Part shown: in pieces, positions 32,151-43,596 of the stretch
Layout: the number at the start of each line of letters is the position of its first letter
Numbering within the stretch: position 1 is the first letter of the stretch
Source: Hypholoma sublateritium FD-334 SS-4
Taxonomy: Eukaryota > Basidiomycota > Agaricomycetes > Agaricales > Strophariaceae
Direction of reading: 5' to 3'
Assembly: GCA_000827495.1 (NCBI GenBank)
Contig: KN817657.1
Span: 22,320-86,319 of the forward strand
Length of the DNA stretch: 64,000 nt
Translations under genes and position numbers: made by a program
Notes under the pieces: model-generated
The model's input: the letters and a program-made list of their open reading frames with translations, nothing else
Database searches by the model: none
Told to the model about the DNA's origin: nothing

Positions 32151-34199
32151 ACCATGTGCATCACATAACGTTATCCGTCCATACGCACTGCGAAAGCGGG
32201 GAACACGACACGACGCATGTCCGCAGTGCATAACCCAAAGTATAGCCGCGGAAGAGCGCACGGCGCCAGCGCACCGTCTCGAGAAAGGGCAGAGAGAGCA
32301 ACAAGATCCGGCAGGGAACAGGCAGACGCCTGATGTCAACACGGCATGAATATGCGCCTGGGTTTTTGCGGAAAGGGCAGAAAAAGGTATGCATATAATT
32401 ATACAATACGTGCCAGCCCGTCAGTGCATCTAGCAGGTGAGACGCTCGGGCACAAGGCGGCGGAGTGCGCAGTGGTAGAGACATGCACAGTCATTTCATA
32501 CTGCAGAATGCGTCAGTGCGGTGCCAGAGTCGTTGAGATGTATACCAGCGCGGAGCCAATCGGATGAGCACGCAGGGGAGAAACGAGCGGGAAAAAGCAG
32601 AAAGCCATGGCGCGGAAAGGTACAAAATCCGCAGGGCGAACGAGGAAGAGCGAGGAGTGCGTAGAGGGAGTAAGACGAGGAGGACACGAAACAAGAGCAC
32701 AGATCGGTGATGACGGCGACGACGCACGAGAGCAGCATGTCGGACACCAGCCGCCGCAGATGATACGCAGCGTCGCGATGACGGGGGGAAGCAAGAAGGT
32801 AAGAGGCGGGAGCGGACAGCAACAGCGACGGCATTGACGTGCGAGAGCGGTAACCTCTTGAAAAAGCTGGACCTGACTGAATGCAACGATCAGCCGAAAA
32901 GCTCGCCTGAGCGGCGACGGGAACACCTGAATATATGCGCCTGTTCACGCAGTATACATACGGCCAGGGGTTTCACTGCGTGCGCGCGAAACGGGGAGTG
33001 ATCACAGCGTAAGCTTAATGCGCTGAAGACCGAACAGATGCTGTACATCCATACTCGGCTCTTGAATCGTGATCTAGGCGGAGTCGGCTCCTTGACTGAA
33101 ATAGCTGCAATTTGATCAGTGTAACGATCAACCGAAAAAAGAGCCTTAGCTGCGCTCGGCGTACCTGAGAATATATGCGCGCGCCGTCGAGCGTTATACT
33201 GCACACCACGGATACGCAGCAGGGCCTGGGAGCGGGGGGTGAACACGCTCGTCGCTTGATGTGTTGAAGAACGAATGGATGCACTCACCTACGCGGCGGG
33301 GCATCCAGCGGAGCAGGCAGCTTGAATTTCAACAACACGAACGCCAAGCGAGCACATGAACATGGGTCGAGGACGTGAGAAGATAGACAGACACCTCACT
33401 GGAACAGTGGAACGGGAGCAAAGAACGAGGACGAGATCAGAGCAGAGGTCAAGGGGATGGAGCGAAGACTGAGGAGCAGGGACACGGACGACAGGCGGTG
33501 GTCTGGAGAGTCGGGAGTCAGAGGGAAGGAGTTCCGACGAGAGAATGGGAGACGGAGCGATCAGTTCAAGGAAGACGAGGAGCGATGAATATGAAGAGTA
33601 CTACGGCGGCGGTGGAGGTCGACTGGAATTAGTAACGGCAGACGCCGACATGGAGAGGTTTTCCTCAGCGGATGGACATGCGCGAAGAAAAGAGGTGCCT
33701 ATAGGAGTTCTAGTGAGCTTCTAGGGAAACGAGCACTGGGGAGGAGTCACAGGCGCGGGACGACGAGGAAGCTCATCAGCGTGATGTCTGCCAGCGTTCA
33801 TCTCATGAATCCCATCTCCGATTCAAGTTCTGCAGCGTCCTCGGTATTCCACCGGCAACTCGGCTTCCCGGCTTCTGGCAACGCACAGCAATCCCGCCCC
33901 GCTGCTGATCGGTACAAGCCGCGGGGTCGCGCTCGCTTGGAGCAGCACATACATGGCGCGGAAGAGAAATGGCGTTACCCACTGGCACGACATTCATCTA
34001 TACGCCTCGCGGTGGTTAACACATGGCGCCGAACATGAATAATATGCGCATCGCACATTGTAATTTGTAATGCTCTTCGAACTCCGTCTACGGCGTCTCG
34101 AGCAAGGGGGTGAGGGTCCTCTCCACAGCTTTCCGTGCACAAGCATAAGTACAAAACATAGCACACGGAGAGTATGCCAGAAAATAAAATTCACGTACC
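32151..34199. other. Purine-rich degenerate region with a tandem duplication
   Basis: No intact gene. The + strand is strongly purine-biased from about 32560 to 33600. Two diverged units of about 210-230 bp lie head to tail at about 32843-33050 and 33073-33290. Their minus-strand translations share the patterns IYSGVPVAAQASFSADR and IFSGTPSAAKALFSVDR, so this may be an internally repeated gene relic. Confidence 0.4.
32843..33290 (-). repeat. Tandem pair of diverged ~220-bp units
   Basis: Unit 1 is about 32843-33050 and unit 2 about 33073-33290. They share an AACGATCA(G/A)CCGAAAA block, an ATATATGCGC block and a (G/A)ACCGAA(C)AG-like 3' block in the same order. Divergence is high, so the duplication is old. 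Confidence 0.55.
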
Positions 34200-34412
34200 C
34201 GCATTGGCAATGACCGCGTCCACCCTCCCGTGGGCCGTGCTCCGCCTGGGTCACCTCCACCAAGGGCGCATTTCCCACCGCATCGGCAGATACGTACTTC
34301 ACGATGGCGATGCGCCCGTGGTGCGCCGCCGCCAGCGCCTGCGTCAGGTTGCGCACGCCGGCGTACACGAATGCAGTCGGACCCGGGGTGGCGACGATGT
34401 ACATTACCAACG
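34195..34412 (-). pseudogene. Short-chain dehydrogenase fragment (relic 1)
   Basis: The minus strand reads TAFVYAGVRNLTQALAAAHHG, then IAIVKYVSADAVGNAPLVEV, then, after a frame slip, a VDAVIANAG-like end. This is the beta2-to-beta4 part of the Rossmann fold of a classical SDR, containing the (N)AG motif. The glycine-rich start, the active-site YxxxK and the C-terminus are absent. It resembles the relic at 38459-38702 (FVYAGVRDPSS, WIVKAISADAARNAQ), so both come from the same SDR subfamily. Confidence 0.6.
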
Positions 34413-36073
34413 CATGTCCCGTAGTGAGGCGCCGTCAGTCTCGTGCATTACAATAGGGCTATACGAGAGATACTGTATACCGAGCCCGGGATAGTACACG
34501 GTAGATGGGGGTGAGAATATGGTTGATTATCTTTATACTACACACATCACGATATCGCAAAGACCATATCCGCCAGCCTACTCTGTAAATACGAAGTCCC
34601 AGTCCCCAACGTAAATCACTTGAAGTCATTTGCCCTGCAATTTTGGCCCGCATTGCACCTTCACGCGGCTTATTTCCATCCGAATATAAGGTGTGTCGGT
34701 GCAAAATTGTGGAAACATGTATGATACAGAAATATTCGTAAAATTCAAAGAAAATATCCCGTGTGTCGCGGTATTTCGCAATGATTTCGAGAAAATCCAT
34801 CCGAATATTTGCGGCAAATGGTTCACAGTTATTGGGCGATATAATTCTGCTTGCAGGCAATTACGACGAGTCTCATGTGACTCGCCGAGAACTTGGCCTT
34901 TCACGAACGTCGCCGTTAAAGACTTTAAAATATGCATTTATCGCTCAGCGCTTCAGGCAGAATACTCCGCATCCCTGACTGTTGTATTTTCATTCAGAAA
35001 TGATTCTTCAATCCACGAAGGTTTTGGCGAGCTATCTACGCTGGTACGCACAATCGAATGCGCCGCGACACGAGATGCGCCCTACCCAGGACACCGGAAA
35101 TAATCAACGTTGAACGGTAAATATCCGCCGGACTTCTCTTCCCATCTCAATTGACAAGAACGCGGGCGGGTTCAAAAACCGGGCGTAGGCGATGGCGCAG
35201 ACCTGGTGAAAGCGCGGACGGGCAAACAACGGCACACGCGGATTCGGACCCAGTTACATAACTCTCTAACGAGCTCAAAACACCTTTTAATTCGCTTGAA
35301 CTGCCCGTTGTGAGCGTGAACGTCAAGTCCAGCGCTCCCGTCATTGAACTTTGAGGTATTGATGACTCACCACCTCCTCTGTCAAGGGTCAGAAGAGCCA
35401 GGTGACCATTGGTTATTAAAACTTGCTACGCCTGGGCTAGGGTCACTGCTGATCCTGTATTGCACCATCACCATATCTGGGCACACCAACCTTCCATAAC
35501 AGAGCACCTGCAATGCAATTGTAGACCTGGTCGTGCAGTCCTACGCGGTGTCACTCGGCAGTATTGCTTATATGGGGTATCTTTTGGCTCCACATACGCA
35601 TCAACTCCCACGATGCCCACGATACCCACCAACATTCTCGCCATAAGTACTTGTCGTGGATAAGCTACATTGAATCACTATTATATTCTAGGGAATACTG
35701 CCGACAGTCATGGTCGCGCGAATAGTTCATGTGCGATTCAAGGATCAGAATCATGAGATTTTCATAATTTGTGTGTCAGACCTCGAGTTTCGCTCCGAAA
35801 CTACACATGTCATGGTTTCAGCCTCTGGGGCTGAGTGCTGAGCGCTGACATGCGGCAACGTCTACCCGGGAAATGTTGAGTTCAATTTAGGGCGCCTACG
35901 CACCATCAATGCACCATCAGGACATAGAAGATCGGATCGTTCATCGCGACGGCGCGCAGAATAGAGACTACTATTCTGCAGCCGGAAAATAATCGCGGTC
36001 CCTTTCATGTTGAACGGTACTTAAGAGGAGATGACACAGAACTAAAGTTTCAGCCGCCTTAACCCCCCTTTCC
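34413..36073. other. Intergenic, AT-rich, nothing recognised
   Basis: About 1.6 kb. A 136-codon open frame at 34693-35103 (+) has no recognisable motif. The stretch next to 36074 should be the promoter of the membrane protein gene. Confidence 0.4.
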
Positions 36074-37147
36074 ATGGTTCTTCACACCATCACCGAGAGA
36101 AATAACCTCGAAGACGTGCTTATTAATTCGCAATTTGAAAGCTCATTATTGAATATACTATTGCTAGGCACGATCAATTCAATTCGCAATATGATTTCTA
36201 TGGCTGATCGTTGTAGTTCTCCTCCAGGGATATACACAACTATCTATTTTGGAACAATACACATATACCGTCAGTTCTAATTGCAATATACAGCACACTA
36301 CACTGCTTAATTAATTTTTGCCGCCAGTAACTAGCAAAGTGGACCGGAATTGGGTAATCCTGGTGGCCGTTACACTTTTATACCTCATCAACGTCGTGCA
36401 AGCCTCTATTCAATGGCTTTGGATAAGAAATATTATAGGAATGGTCGGAGGGCCGAAGTTGGCTACAGCAACTTACGCTGCGAGTGGTCCTAGTTGGAGC
36501 TTTCTTATATCGAATATCAATGCCTTTCTTCTTGCAGCCGTTGCAGATGGACTACTGGTATGATCGTTCATTAAAATCCGAAGCGTTCTCTCAGCAGCGA
36601 GCCTGCAGATATGGAGGTGCTACAATGTCTGGGACAAATCAATTTGTTCAATTATAGTACCCTCTGTGCTATACTTGGTGGATATAGGTGAGTCTGGTTT
36701 TGTCCTTGAAACGTAAACCAGGATCTGACATTGTTATCAGGTGCATGCATAGCGAGCACAATAATGATATCTATCGACAATTTAAACCCTCAAAAACATG
36801 CGAAATATTTAACTGTTCAAATTGGCATTGGAATATTTTCTTCGTCTGCGTTGACGTTGGCAACGACACTGCTGATTTCATATCGCATTTATTCCTTTGC
36901 CCACCATTCTATAACACCACGGAAGAGTATGCCCTACAGAGGTATAATGGATCTTCTAATTCAATCGGCGGCCATATACTCAGCCGTGTCCCTGGCTTAC
37001 GGGATATCATGGATTGTAACACTGTCACCCAATAGAACGCCTGAAAGCGAGATGTCAGAAAAATATCTCCAACAATTCATGCAAATACTTTTTTTTATTA
37101 CTGCCGTGTGTATTCAAAAAGGCTTCGATGCATTGAATCATCACTGA
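36074..37147 (+). CDS. Seven-helix membrane protein of a basidiomycete orphan family
   Basis: Five exons with consistent phases: 36074-36167, 36228-36269, 36328-36557, 36609-36687 and 36741-37147, giving 283 residues. Seven hydrophobic segments are visible, including SLLNILLLGIYTTIYFG, VILVAVTLLYLINVV, FLLAAVADGLLV and LFFITAVCI. The DGLLVIWRCYNVWD motif after helix 3 is the hallmark of a very large agaricomycete family of unknown function that resembles receptors in topology. The first intron would use a GC donor (GCACGA) rather than GT; the other three are standard GT-AG, 51-58 nt. No frame damage was seen. The ATG at 36074 gives the expected short N-terminus before helix 1. Confidence 0.75.
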
Positions 37148-38458
37148 CTGTCATATGCTAGGGAGTAGTCCCCACGATTATGGTCGCACAAATTACGCGC
37201 CTGTCTTCGAACAAATCATGTCACCAATCCGGGCCACAATTGTCGACCTTGCGCTTTCAAGATGACAGTACAGATACAGTCTAGTATCAATCTAGCCATC
37301 CCAAAGTTGCTATACATCACTAATACACCAGTATATATCTTCTATACTTTGCAAAGTACCGTATAATGACATTAGAAAAACGGTCGAGCTGGACGTCACG
37401 TCCTCTGCAAGTCCTCTCAGAGAATTCTGCACACACGGCGGAGGCGGAGCGTTCAGGCCCGAGTCGGCCCGGCTGCGCCGCAGAGGCGCGCACGATCTGG
37501 GAAGTGCGCAACGCGCAATTGACGTAGGCGCGAAGGGGGAAGCGTATGTTGAGCATGGTAGGGGAGACGTGTACGAGGGAGCCAGGCGAGGGAGAGGGAG
37601 ATGGGAAAGGAGGACGAGGACGATGAGCGAGGTCAAGAACATGGTGGAAAGAAACGATACAAGCAGCTTCAGATCCAGTGCAGCAGTATGTAGCAGCGTA
37701 CACCGACACGGAGTCACGCACGGGTGGAGATATAGCGTGAGCGCAGCATCTAACAGAGAGAGCGACATAATACTCACCGTCGTCAGTCGCGCGCCAGCGG
37801 AATACGGTTGGAGCGAGGAGCGTGGGCGAGAGCGGGGAGTAGGTGGGAGGGCGAATATGGAAAGCAGAAGCGTGGCGGGAGGTAGAGGACGAACCGATAC
37901 GGAGTGTCAACGGGGGTGAGTCACGCCAGGGCAGATACCCATTCTTGTGGAAGAACGGCGGCGTACATGTCGACGCAGCGGGTGGGTAGAATAGGCGCAT
38001 ATGCGGCAAGCCGCAGATCCGCCGTGGTGAGAGAATCGCTATGCGCGTTGCGCATCGCAGTGTGCACGGTCCAGCTGCAGCGGCTGTCGAAGAATAAGAC
38101 TCAAGTGGTGCGGGGGTGCGATCAGATTCACCATTTCTCCTGCCATCCTCCCGCGTGCTGGCGCAATACCTTGTCAATTCGTCGGGAGGGAGATTAAGTC
38201 GGACAAGGCGGCATTTAGATCATTGTTAAACAATACTCAGCGTGTACCTTGAATCCTCGTATCTCTCTACCTTTATGCTAGCTGAAAACTCTCTGGCCCA
38301 CTTCACTGCGTGCAGCAGTATACGACCATCCGCAATGTAATATTGATTTCCAGCGCCAATTATGATTGAGCGAGTGCCTTGCGTATAACGACGCTGGCCA
38401 CTCGGTCAAGAACTTTGTCAGACGCTGAGTTTCCGCCTGATTCTGGCGCAATTTTTTC
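37148..38458. other. Intergenic with long but unsupported open frames
   Basis: Long open frames exist on the minus strand (up to 285 codons at 37320-38177). Their composition is Arg/Pro/Ser-rich and they show no domain. They are probably open by GC-biased chance. Confidence 0.35.
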
Positions 38459-38702
38459 ATGTATTTCATGCAGCACGCAGTTGCATCTGGAAAATTAAAG
38501 TCGGCACTGCGCCTTGACGTGTTCGTGTACGCCGGCGTGCGCGATCCATCCAGCACGTCTGCACTGGAGGACCTTTCAAATAAATACCCGGGGCTCGTGT
38601 GGATCGTTAAAGCTATCTCTGCGGATGCAGCGAGAAACGCGCAGGTGAGCAAGGCAAAGCAAAGACGCGTGGGCACGCTCATTGCTAAAACTGGTGCGTC
38701 CC
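38459..38702 (+). pseudogene. Short-chain dehydrogenase fragment (relic 2)
   Basis: The frame reads RLDVFVYAGVRDPSSTSALE, a YPGLVWIVKAISADAARNA stretch and VGTLIAKTGAS where an SDR would have VDxLIANAG. The NAD-binding glycine motif before it, the YxxxK active site and the rest of the enzyme are missing. It lies just outside the DUF6534-like/armadillo duplicate block and resembles the relic at 34195-34412. Confidence 0.6.
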
Positions 38703-38889
38703 AATACACGTGTCAGAGGCTACCGATATATTCTAACGTCTGGGCTGATGAAGCGGAGGCGCGTATTGAAGACACAGTTCTGAATACGAAGGCAATCGAT
38801 TTACCGGAGCGTTTCACTGTGCTTCAATTCTTTTTTTCTTTTTCTTCTTGTTTTGTGACCTTGACTATTCCGAGCGCGTGCTGCTTCTT

Positions 38890-39693
38890 GTGAAGCGTTC
38901 GGTACGGGTGCGGTGTAGAACGTCGACGGAGTGCGCATGGCAGTGCGTGCGTGGTACATAGGGAGAGGAGGAGGCAGCGTACATGGTGATCACGCTCAGC
39001 GCTACGACGACGCAGGATACAACGATGCAGTCACCCGGGGATAATTTATCTCTTAAGGAGCCCCGCGCGCAGTGTGAATGTTATGAACCGCTTGTTCATG
39101 CGCGACGTCCGCGCGTTGCAAATAGAAAGCTCACCAATGCAGCGGCGATCGCGACCTCAATTGTCGCCCCAGCGCTTGCAGCTCGAGGACCCGTGCGTGC
39201 ATGCGCGCGACGAACGCGCGGCGAGCGCAGTAGCGCCGGTGTATGTGAGTAGCCCGAAGCGCACAGTTGCGACGAGGCGGAAGGGCGGCGAAAGGACGGT
39301 GTGTAGTCTGCGGTAGAAGCAGACTCAAGAGTTGCGGCTGTTTTGTGGGGTGGTGGGGATGGGGGCGAACACGCACCTGGGTGAGAGTGGCGATGTAGGT
39401 GCCCATCGCACGGAAGTGGAACGGTATGGCCAATACACGCGTCAGAAGGGGCGGAAAAGTACATTTGTAGTGTGGAACTCACCAAATGCCCCCGACCCAT
39501 ACAAATAATATCCGAAGTCGATATCAGGAGTAGATGAGAAGCGAATGCACTGTACGAGCACCTTGAAGAAGCGCCGATATCTGTGGAAACGCTGGAAGTA
39601 TATGTGTGTCTGGAAGGTGACAACACCGAAGAGAAACACAGAGACCGCGCCGCCGATCTCGAGTACACCAAACATCGTGGCTATTGTCGTCAT
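38890..39693 (-). pseudogene. DUF6534-like membrane protein, decayed (copy B)
   Basis: Minus strand. The N-terminus is well preserved: MTTIATMFGVLEIGGAVSV, then FLFGVVTFQTHIYFQRF and the RYRRFFKVLV motif typical of DUF6534 proteins (39693 to about 39545). Further pieces are FHFRAMGTYIATLTQ (about 39433-39380) and TIEVAIAAALVSFLFATR (about 39170-39115). Frames change between the pieces more often than introns can explain. Same position and orientation relative to the armadillo copy as in copy A. Confidence 0.6.
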
Positions 39694-40026
39694 CGGTCAC
39701 GGTTCCGCTGGAAATCGCAAGCAGCGGGGAGGAGATAAAATATGTGTGCACGATTATAGGGAAGGTAAACACAACGAGCGTCGAGAGGCACCTGATAAAA
39801 TGGTCTGTTACGTTCTGCGAGCGGCCGCGGAGGGACTACGCATCATATTCACTGCAATTTTCCAACGTTGCTGTGAAATTCGAAATGAAAGTTTGTCACG
39901 CTGAAACTTGAAACGGAGTGATTATCGAGATATTTTCGGTGACCTGACTAGCGCCCGTTGGTTACAGTAGAGTTTCCACTAATGCGAGCGAAATGGATCG
40001 CGGATGGGCTAAGAATAGAATGAGTG
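39694..40026. promoter_or_regulatory. Divergent intergenic region of the DUF6534-like/armadillo pair (copy B)
   Basis: Counterpart of about 25290-25522. Blocks of similarity remain (ATATTCACTGCAATT, ATTATCGAG, GCGAGCGAAATGGATCGCG), but it is shorter than copy A. Confidence 0.45.
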
Positions 40027-42494
40027 ATGGCGGCCCGCGAAGTTCCCATACGATCTTGTTCGTCAACGACGATGACGATCAGCATCGGGCGTCTCAAGGC
40101 GGTCAAGAACGCTGCCATCGGCAACCCCAAGAGCAAGGCGACTCTGGCCCAGGACCCCGTCCTCCTCGCACGTACGTCCCGCCCTATCCCGCCCCGCCCG
40201 CCTAACCGCGCCCAGCCTCATCGACCCCTCCACGACCAAGCCCTCGCTGCAGAGGCCGCCCACGTTGTCGCCTCTCTCGCCCTCGGCGCCGACGCCGCCC
40301 TCCATGCCTTACTCGCCGCCCAAGCACCCCGCATCCTCCTCTTCGCCCTTGCCAACCACCGCGAGCCCCACACACGCGCCGCCGTAACCCGCGCCCTCCG
40401 AGTTGTCGCAGCCAGCACCGCCGACGCCGTCGGGCCTGCCCTCTGGGGCCTGACGCGGACGCCCTCCCGCGAGCTGCGCGCGGCCTCCGGGTGCGTTTTT
40501 GTCCCACCTTACTGTGCCGCTCGTAATTGTTGTTGTAGATGGACGAAGCCGTACTATATGCGCTTGCCGCGCTTGCTCGCGAAAATTCCACCGTTGCTGG
40601 ATACCTCGGGCAAAGTGGTGCGTACCCGCGATCTCTTTTTTGACCATTTTCTGACAGTGTACAGGCAGCCGGCGGCTCAGCCAACGCCCCGCCGCCCACG
40701 ATAGAGGAGATGGGCGTGCGCACGGTACTCAATGTCGTCAATCACATGCTCTCTGTTGCGCCGGAGGAGAGCCCGCTTGTGCGCATGCGCGCGTGCTTCA
40801 TGCTACGTGGGCATTTTTTACTTGTTAGTTGTAGACAAAGATCTAATTGTGGTATAGATTATCTGGTCGCCGATGACCTGCAGCTGTGCAATGCCGCGCT
40901 CGATCGCGGCTGCCTCGATGCCCTTGGGGCGCTCATACTTTCACTGGCACCGACGGAGCCGGCCCCGCCAGAGTGAGAAGAGGCAGAAGCTGCGGCGACG
41001 CAAGCTCTGCGCGAGGTGCGCCGTCTCATCTCTTTACGATTTTCATATCTGATCAATATTATACCCGCTTCGCAGGGTGCCCTCACAGCTCTCGCCTCGC
41101 TCGCACTCGCATCGGACGACGTCCGGCGGCGCATCGCGGCCCCGCCGCTCTCCCTCTTCCCGTCGCTCTCCCGCGCGCTGCGCGCGACGCACGTCGGCAC
41201 ACGCTACGCCGCGGCCCAGTGCGTGCGCGTGATGAGCCGCGGCGTCAGCGTGCTGAGGAAGAGCGTTGTCGATACGGGATTGGGCCTCGATGTCTTGTGC
41301 ATCGTGCTCGGGACACCGCTCCCTACACGCAGCGGCGGGGGTGCGAATACGGCCCCGGGCGCGCGGGCGGGTGATGTAGAGGTGAAGTGGCCTGCGGAAG
41401 ACGCGCCGGTGGCTGATGGAGGCGACTTTTTGCGCGGTGAGGATCGGCGGGTGCTCGGCGCGGCGCTGTCCGCGGTGTGTAATATCGTAAACGACTTTTC
41501 TCCCCTGCGGCCCGTGTGTGCACTTCTGTTTGTTCAAAAAAAATCAATGCTAATATATGCGCGACAGGCGTACCTCGAGAAGAACCTCGTTCCGCGGCTG
41601 GTGGAACTGCTGCGCGCGTCGGGCGACGGGCCGCTGCGCGTCAGCGCGCTGTGGGCGGCGAAGAACCTCGTGCGCAAGGCGAGCACGGAGACAAAGCGCG
41701 ATGTTATGCGATGTGTGGGGTGGGAGGAGCTGCTTGGGTACGTTGTGTTGAGGTTATTTTCTGTGTCTAATTGCTAATGTGATTATCGCATTTATTCCTT
41801 ATTCGCTGTCTTTCGCTCATTCAGTAATGCACGCTGGTATAGATACCTCGCCGATCCGGACCCCGCCCTGCAGGAGCAAGCCTTGAGCCTCGCGCGAAAC
41901 CTCACCGAAAACGAAGATGGGATCGCCCTTGTCCTCACGCACCTCTCCGCGCAGCTCCTCCTCCCCCTCCTTGGCACCGCCCTGCGTGCGCCCTCCTCGC
42001 CCGACGCCNNCCCGCACGCCGCCGCCGCCCTCGCGAACATCGCGAACGGCCCGCCNGCNCTGCAGACNGCGATGTGCNCCACGCCCGGCNTNCTCNGCGC
42101 CCTCGCCAGCGCGCTCGACGGCGCCGTGGGGCCCGGCGCCCGTGCACCCGCCGTCGCATGTGTGCTCGCGCTGGCGAAGGGCGACCCGCGCCGCCGGGCG
42201 GCGATGGCGGGCGCGGGCGTGCTTGCGGCGCTGCGCCGCGTCGTGGAGTGGGGCGTTGCGGGCCCGGCGCCGGCGCCGCTCGGCTCGGGGGCGGTGTACG
42301 GGGCGGGGTCGCCAGGCGGTGCGGGTGCGGGTGGGGTGCTGCACTCGGCGCTGGCCGGGCGGAGTATGCTTGGTGCGGGTGGTGGGGGTGTGGGTGAGGA
42401 AGCGCGGCATGTTATGCAGCAGGCGGAGCTCGCGCTGCAATGGCTTGAACATGGAGAGATCTATGGGCGTGGGGGCGTGGGTGCGGGGGAGTGA
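40027..42494 (+). pseudogene. Armadillo-repeat (ARMC8/Gid5-like) gene, broken duplicate
   Basis: Second copy of the gene at 25523-28602, with most exons and introns in the same places. Lesions: single-base losses on each side of intron 1 (near 40168 and 40225), after which the frame stays open only if the 44-nt intron is read through; loss of about 290 nt from the end of exon 2; loss of exon 4, intron 4 and the first part of exon 5; and a TGG-to-TGA change at 40974-40976 (PAPPE-stop where copy A has PAPPEW). Exons 7-9 remain open to the TGA at 42492-42494. Several Ns lie at 42009-42095. The last exons are highly similar to copy A, so the duplication is not ancient. Expression of a shortened protein cannot be excluded. 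Confidence 0.8.
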
Positions 42495-42893
42495 GCGGTT
42501 CTGCGGTTAAGTGCGGCGTGGAATTCGGAGGATCATGATAGGGATGTGCGAAATGTAAGCTCTGTAAAATTGATTCTTTTTGTTTGTGTACGGATTACGA
42601 GCTCTCTGGATTAGTAGAATGCACTGCTGTGTAATTTTAATCGTTCCTTCCGTTGTATTTGAGCATGATGCATTGGTGGCGAGGGATGCATTGTGTGTTA
42701 TTATATCACTTTCGTGTGCTCGTTGTCAGCATCTATATATTCAGTTATCCTCCGCATGTCAGTGTACAGAGCTGTATCTTCTCGTGTATAACTCGCTGTC
42801 CACTGGCCTAGCCTCCCATTCACATCTATGAGTGGCACATTCTTTAGACACCACACGCCCTTATTAGTCGATATCGCGCTCGTCCGTAACTTC
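42495..42893. other. Intergenic spacer after the broken armadillo copy
   Basis: AT-rich, no coding signal. The 42885-42893 end is the left 9-bp target duplication of the foldback element. Confidence 0.4.
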
Positions 42894-42973
42894 TAGTCTC
42901 ATACCCATCCTCTCACTATCTTCCCAATTGGGGCTCAAATTGGGAAGATAGTGAGAGGATAGGTATGAGACTA
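42894..42973. mobile_element. 80-bp foldback MITE with 9-bp target duplication
   Basis: Arms 42894-42929 and 42938-42973 (36 bp each) are inverted copies with one mismatch, separated by 8 bp. The ends read TAGTCTCATAC and GTATGAGACTA. A 9-bp direct repeat (CGTAACTTC) flanks it at 42885-42893 and 42974-42982. A 9-bp duplication is typical of Mutator-like elements; the small size makes it non-autonomous. Confidence 0.8.
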
Positions 42974-42982
42974 CGTAACTTC

Positions 42983-43596
42983 AACGCGGCTACCATTCAT
43001 TGTGGCGTCTAAGGGCCAAGCGGCCCACTGTACCATCCTAGACCAACATCGAAATACTTTATTAGCCAGCGAGTCTATTCCTCCTGCAGAAATTCCGGCA
43101 AATTTATGAGACTATGAAAGAGAAACAGTTTTATATCAGAGAGACGGCAGTTGTACGGCCGAACATTCGTCTATCTTTTTTGCATGCGACTATAAAAAGT
43201 GACTGCATAAGTGTTTCTCGTTGTTTGAGGCTGACTCCATACTTGCTCCATACGCATTTTGGGTACGCGTTTAAAATTTAAATGGTAATTATATGTGATG
43301 CACAAAACGTCCGCATCAGCGCTCAGCTCTGTTGCTGGTGCGTTCGGCGTGCATACATATAACGTCACAATGACAATCTATTCGATGGGGGGCCATGCCT
43401 AATCCTTGTAAATAATACTAATTTTCTGAATTAATTTTAAGGTGTACGTGAACGATGAATATTACTGTCGCCTTGGCTGTGCTACTTGTGTGCTACTTAC
43501 ATTTTATAAGCATTAAAAAATCTGGAAGGTAGCCCAAGCTGTATGTTGGCTTGTAGTAGATATATAATATACAAGCCCATATCTAGCACAAGATAT
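42983..43596. other. Intergenic, AT-rich
   Basis: No recognisable gene. It lies 3' of the F-box gene on the minus strand and probably includes its 3' UTR. Confidence 0.4.

Noticed and set aside
37320..38177. 285-codon minus-strand open frame
   Set aside because: Arg/Pro/Ser-rich, no domain, overlaps other equally long open frames, no splice or promoter logic; likely a chance frame in GC-rich DNA.
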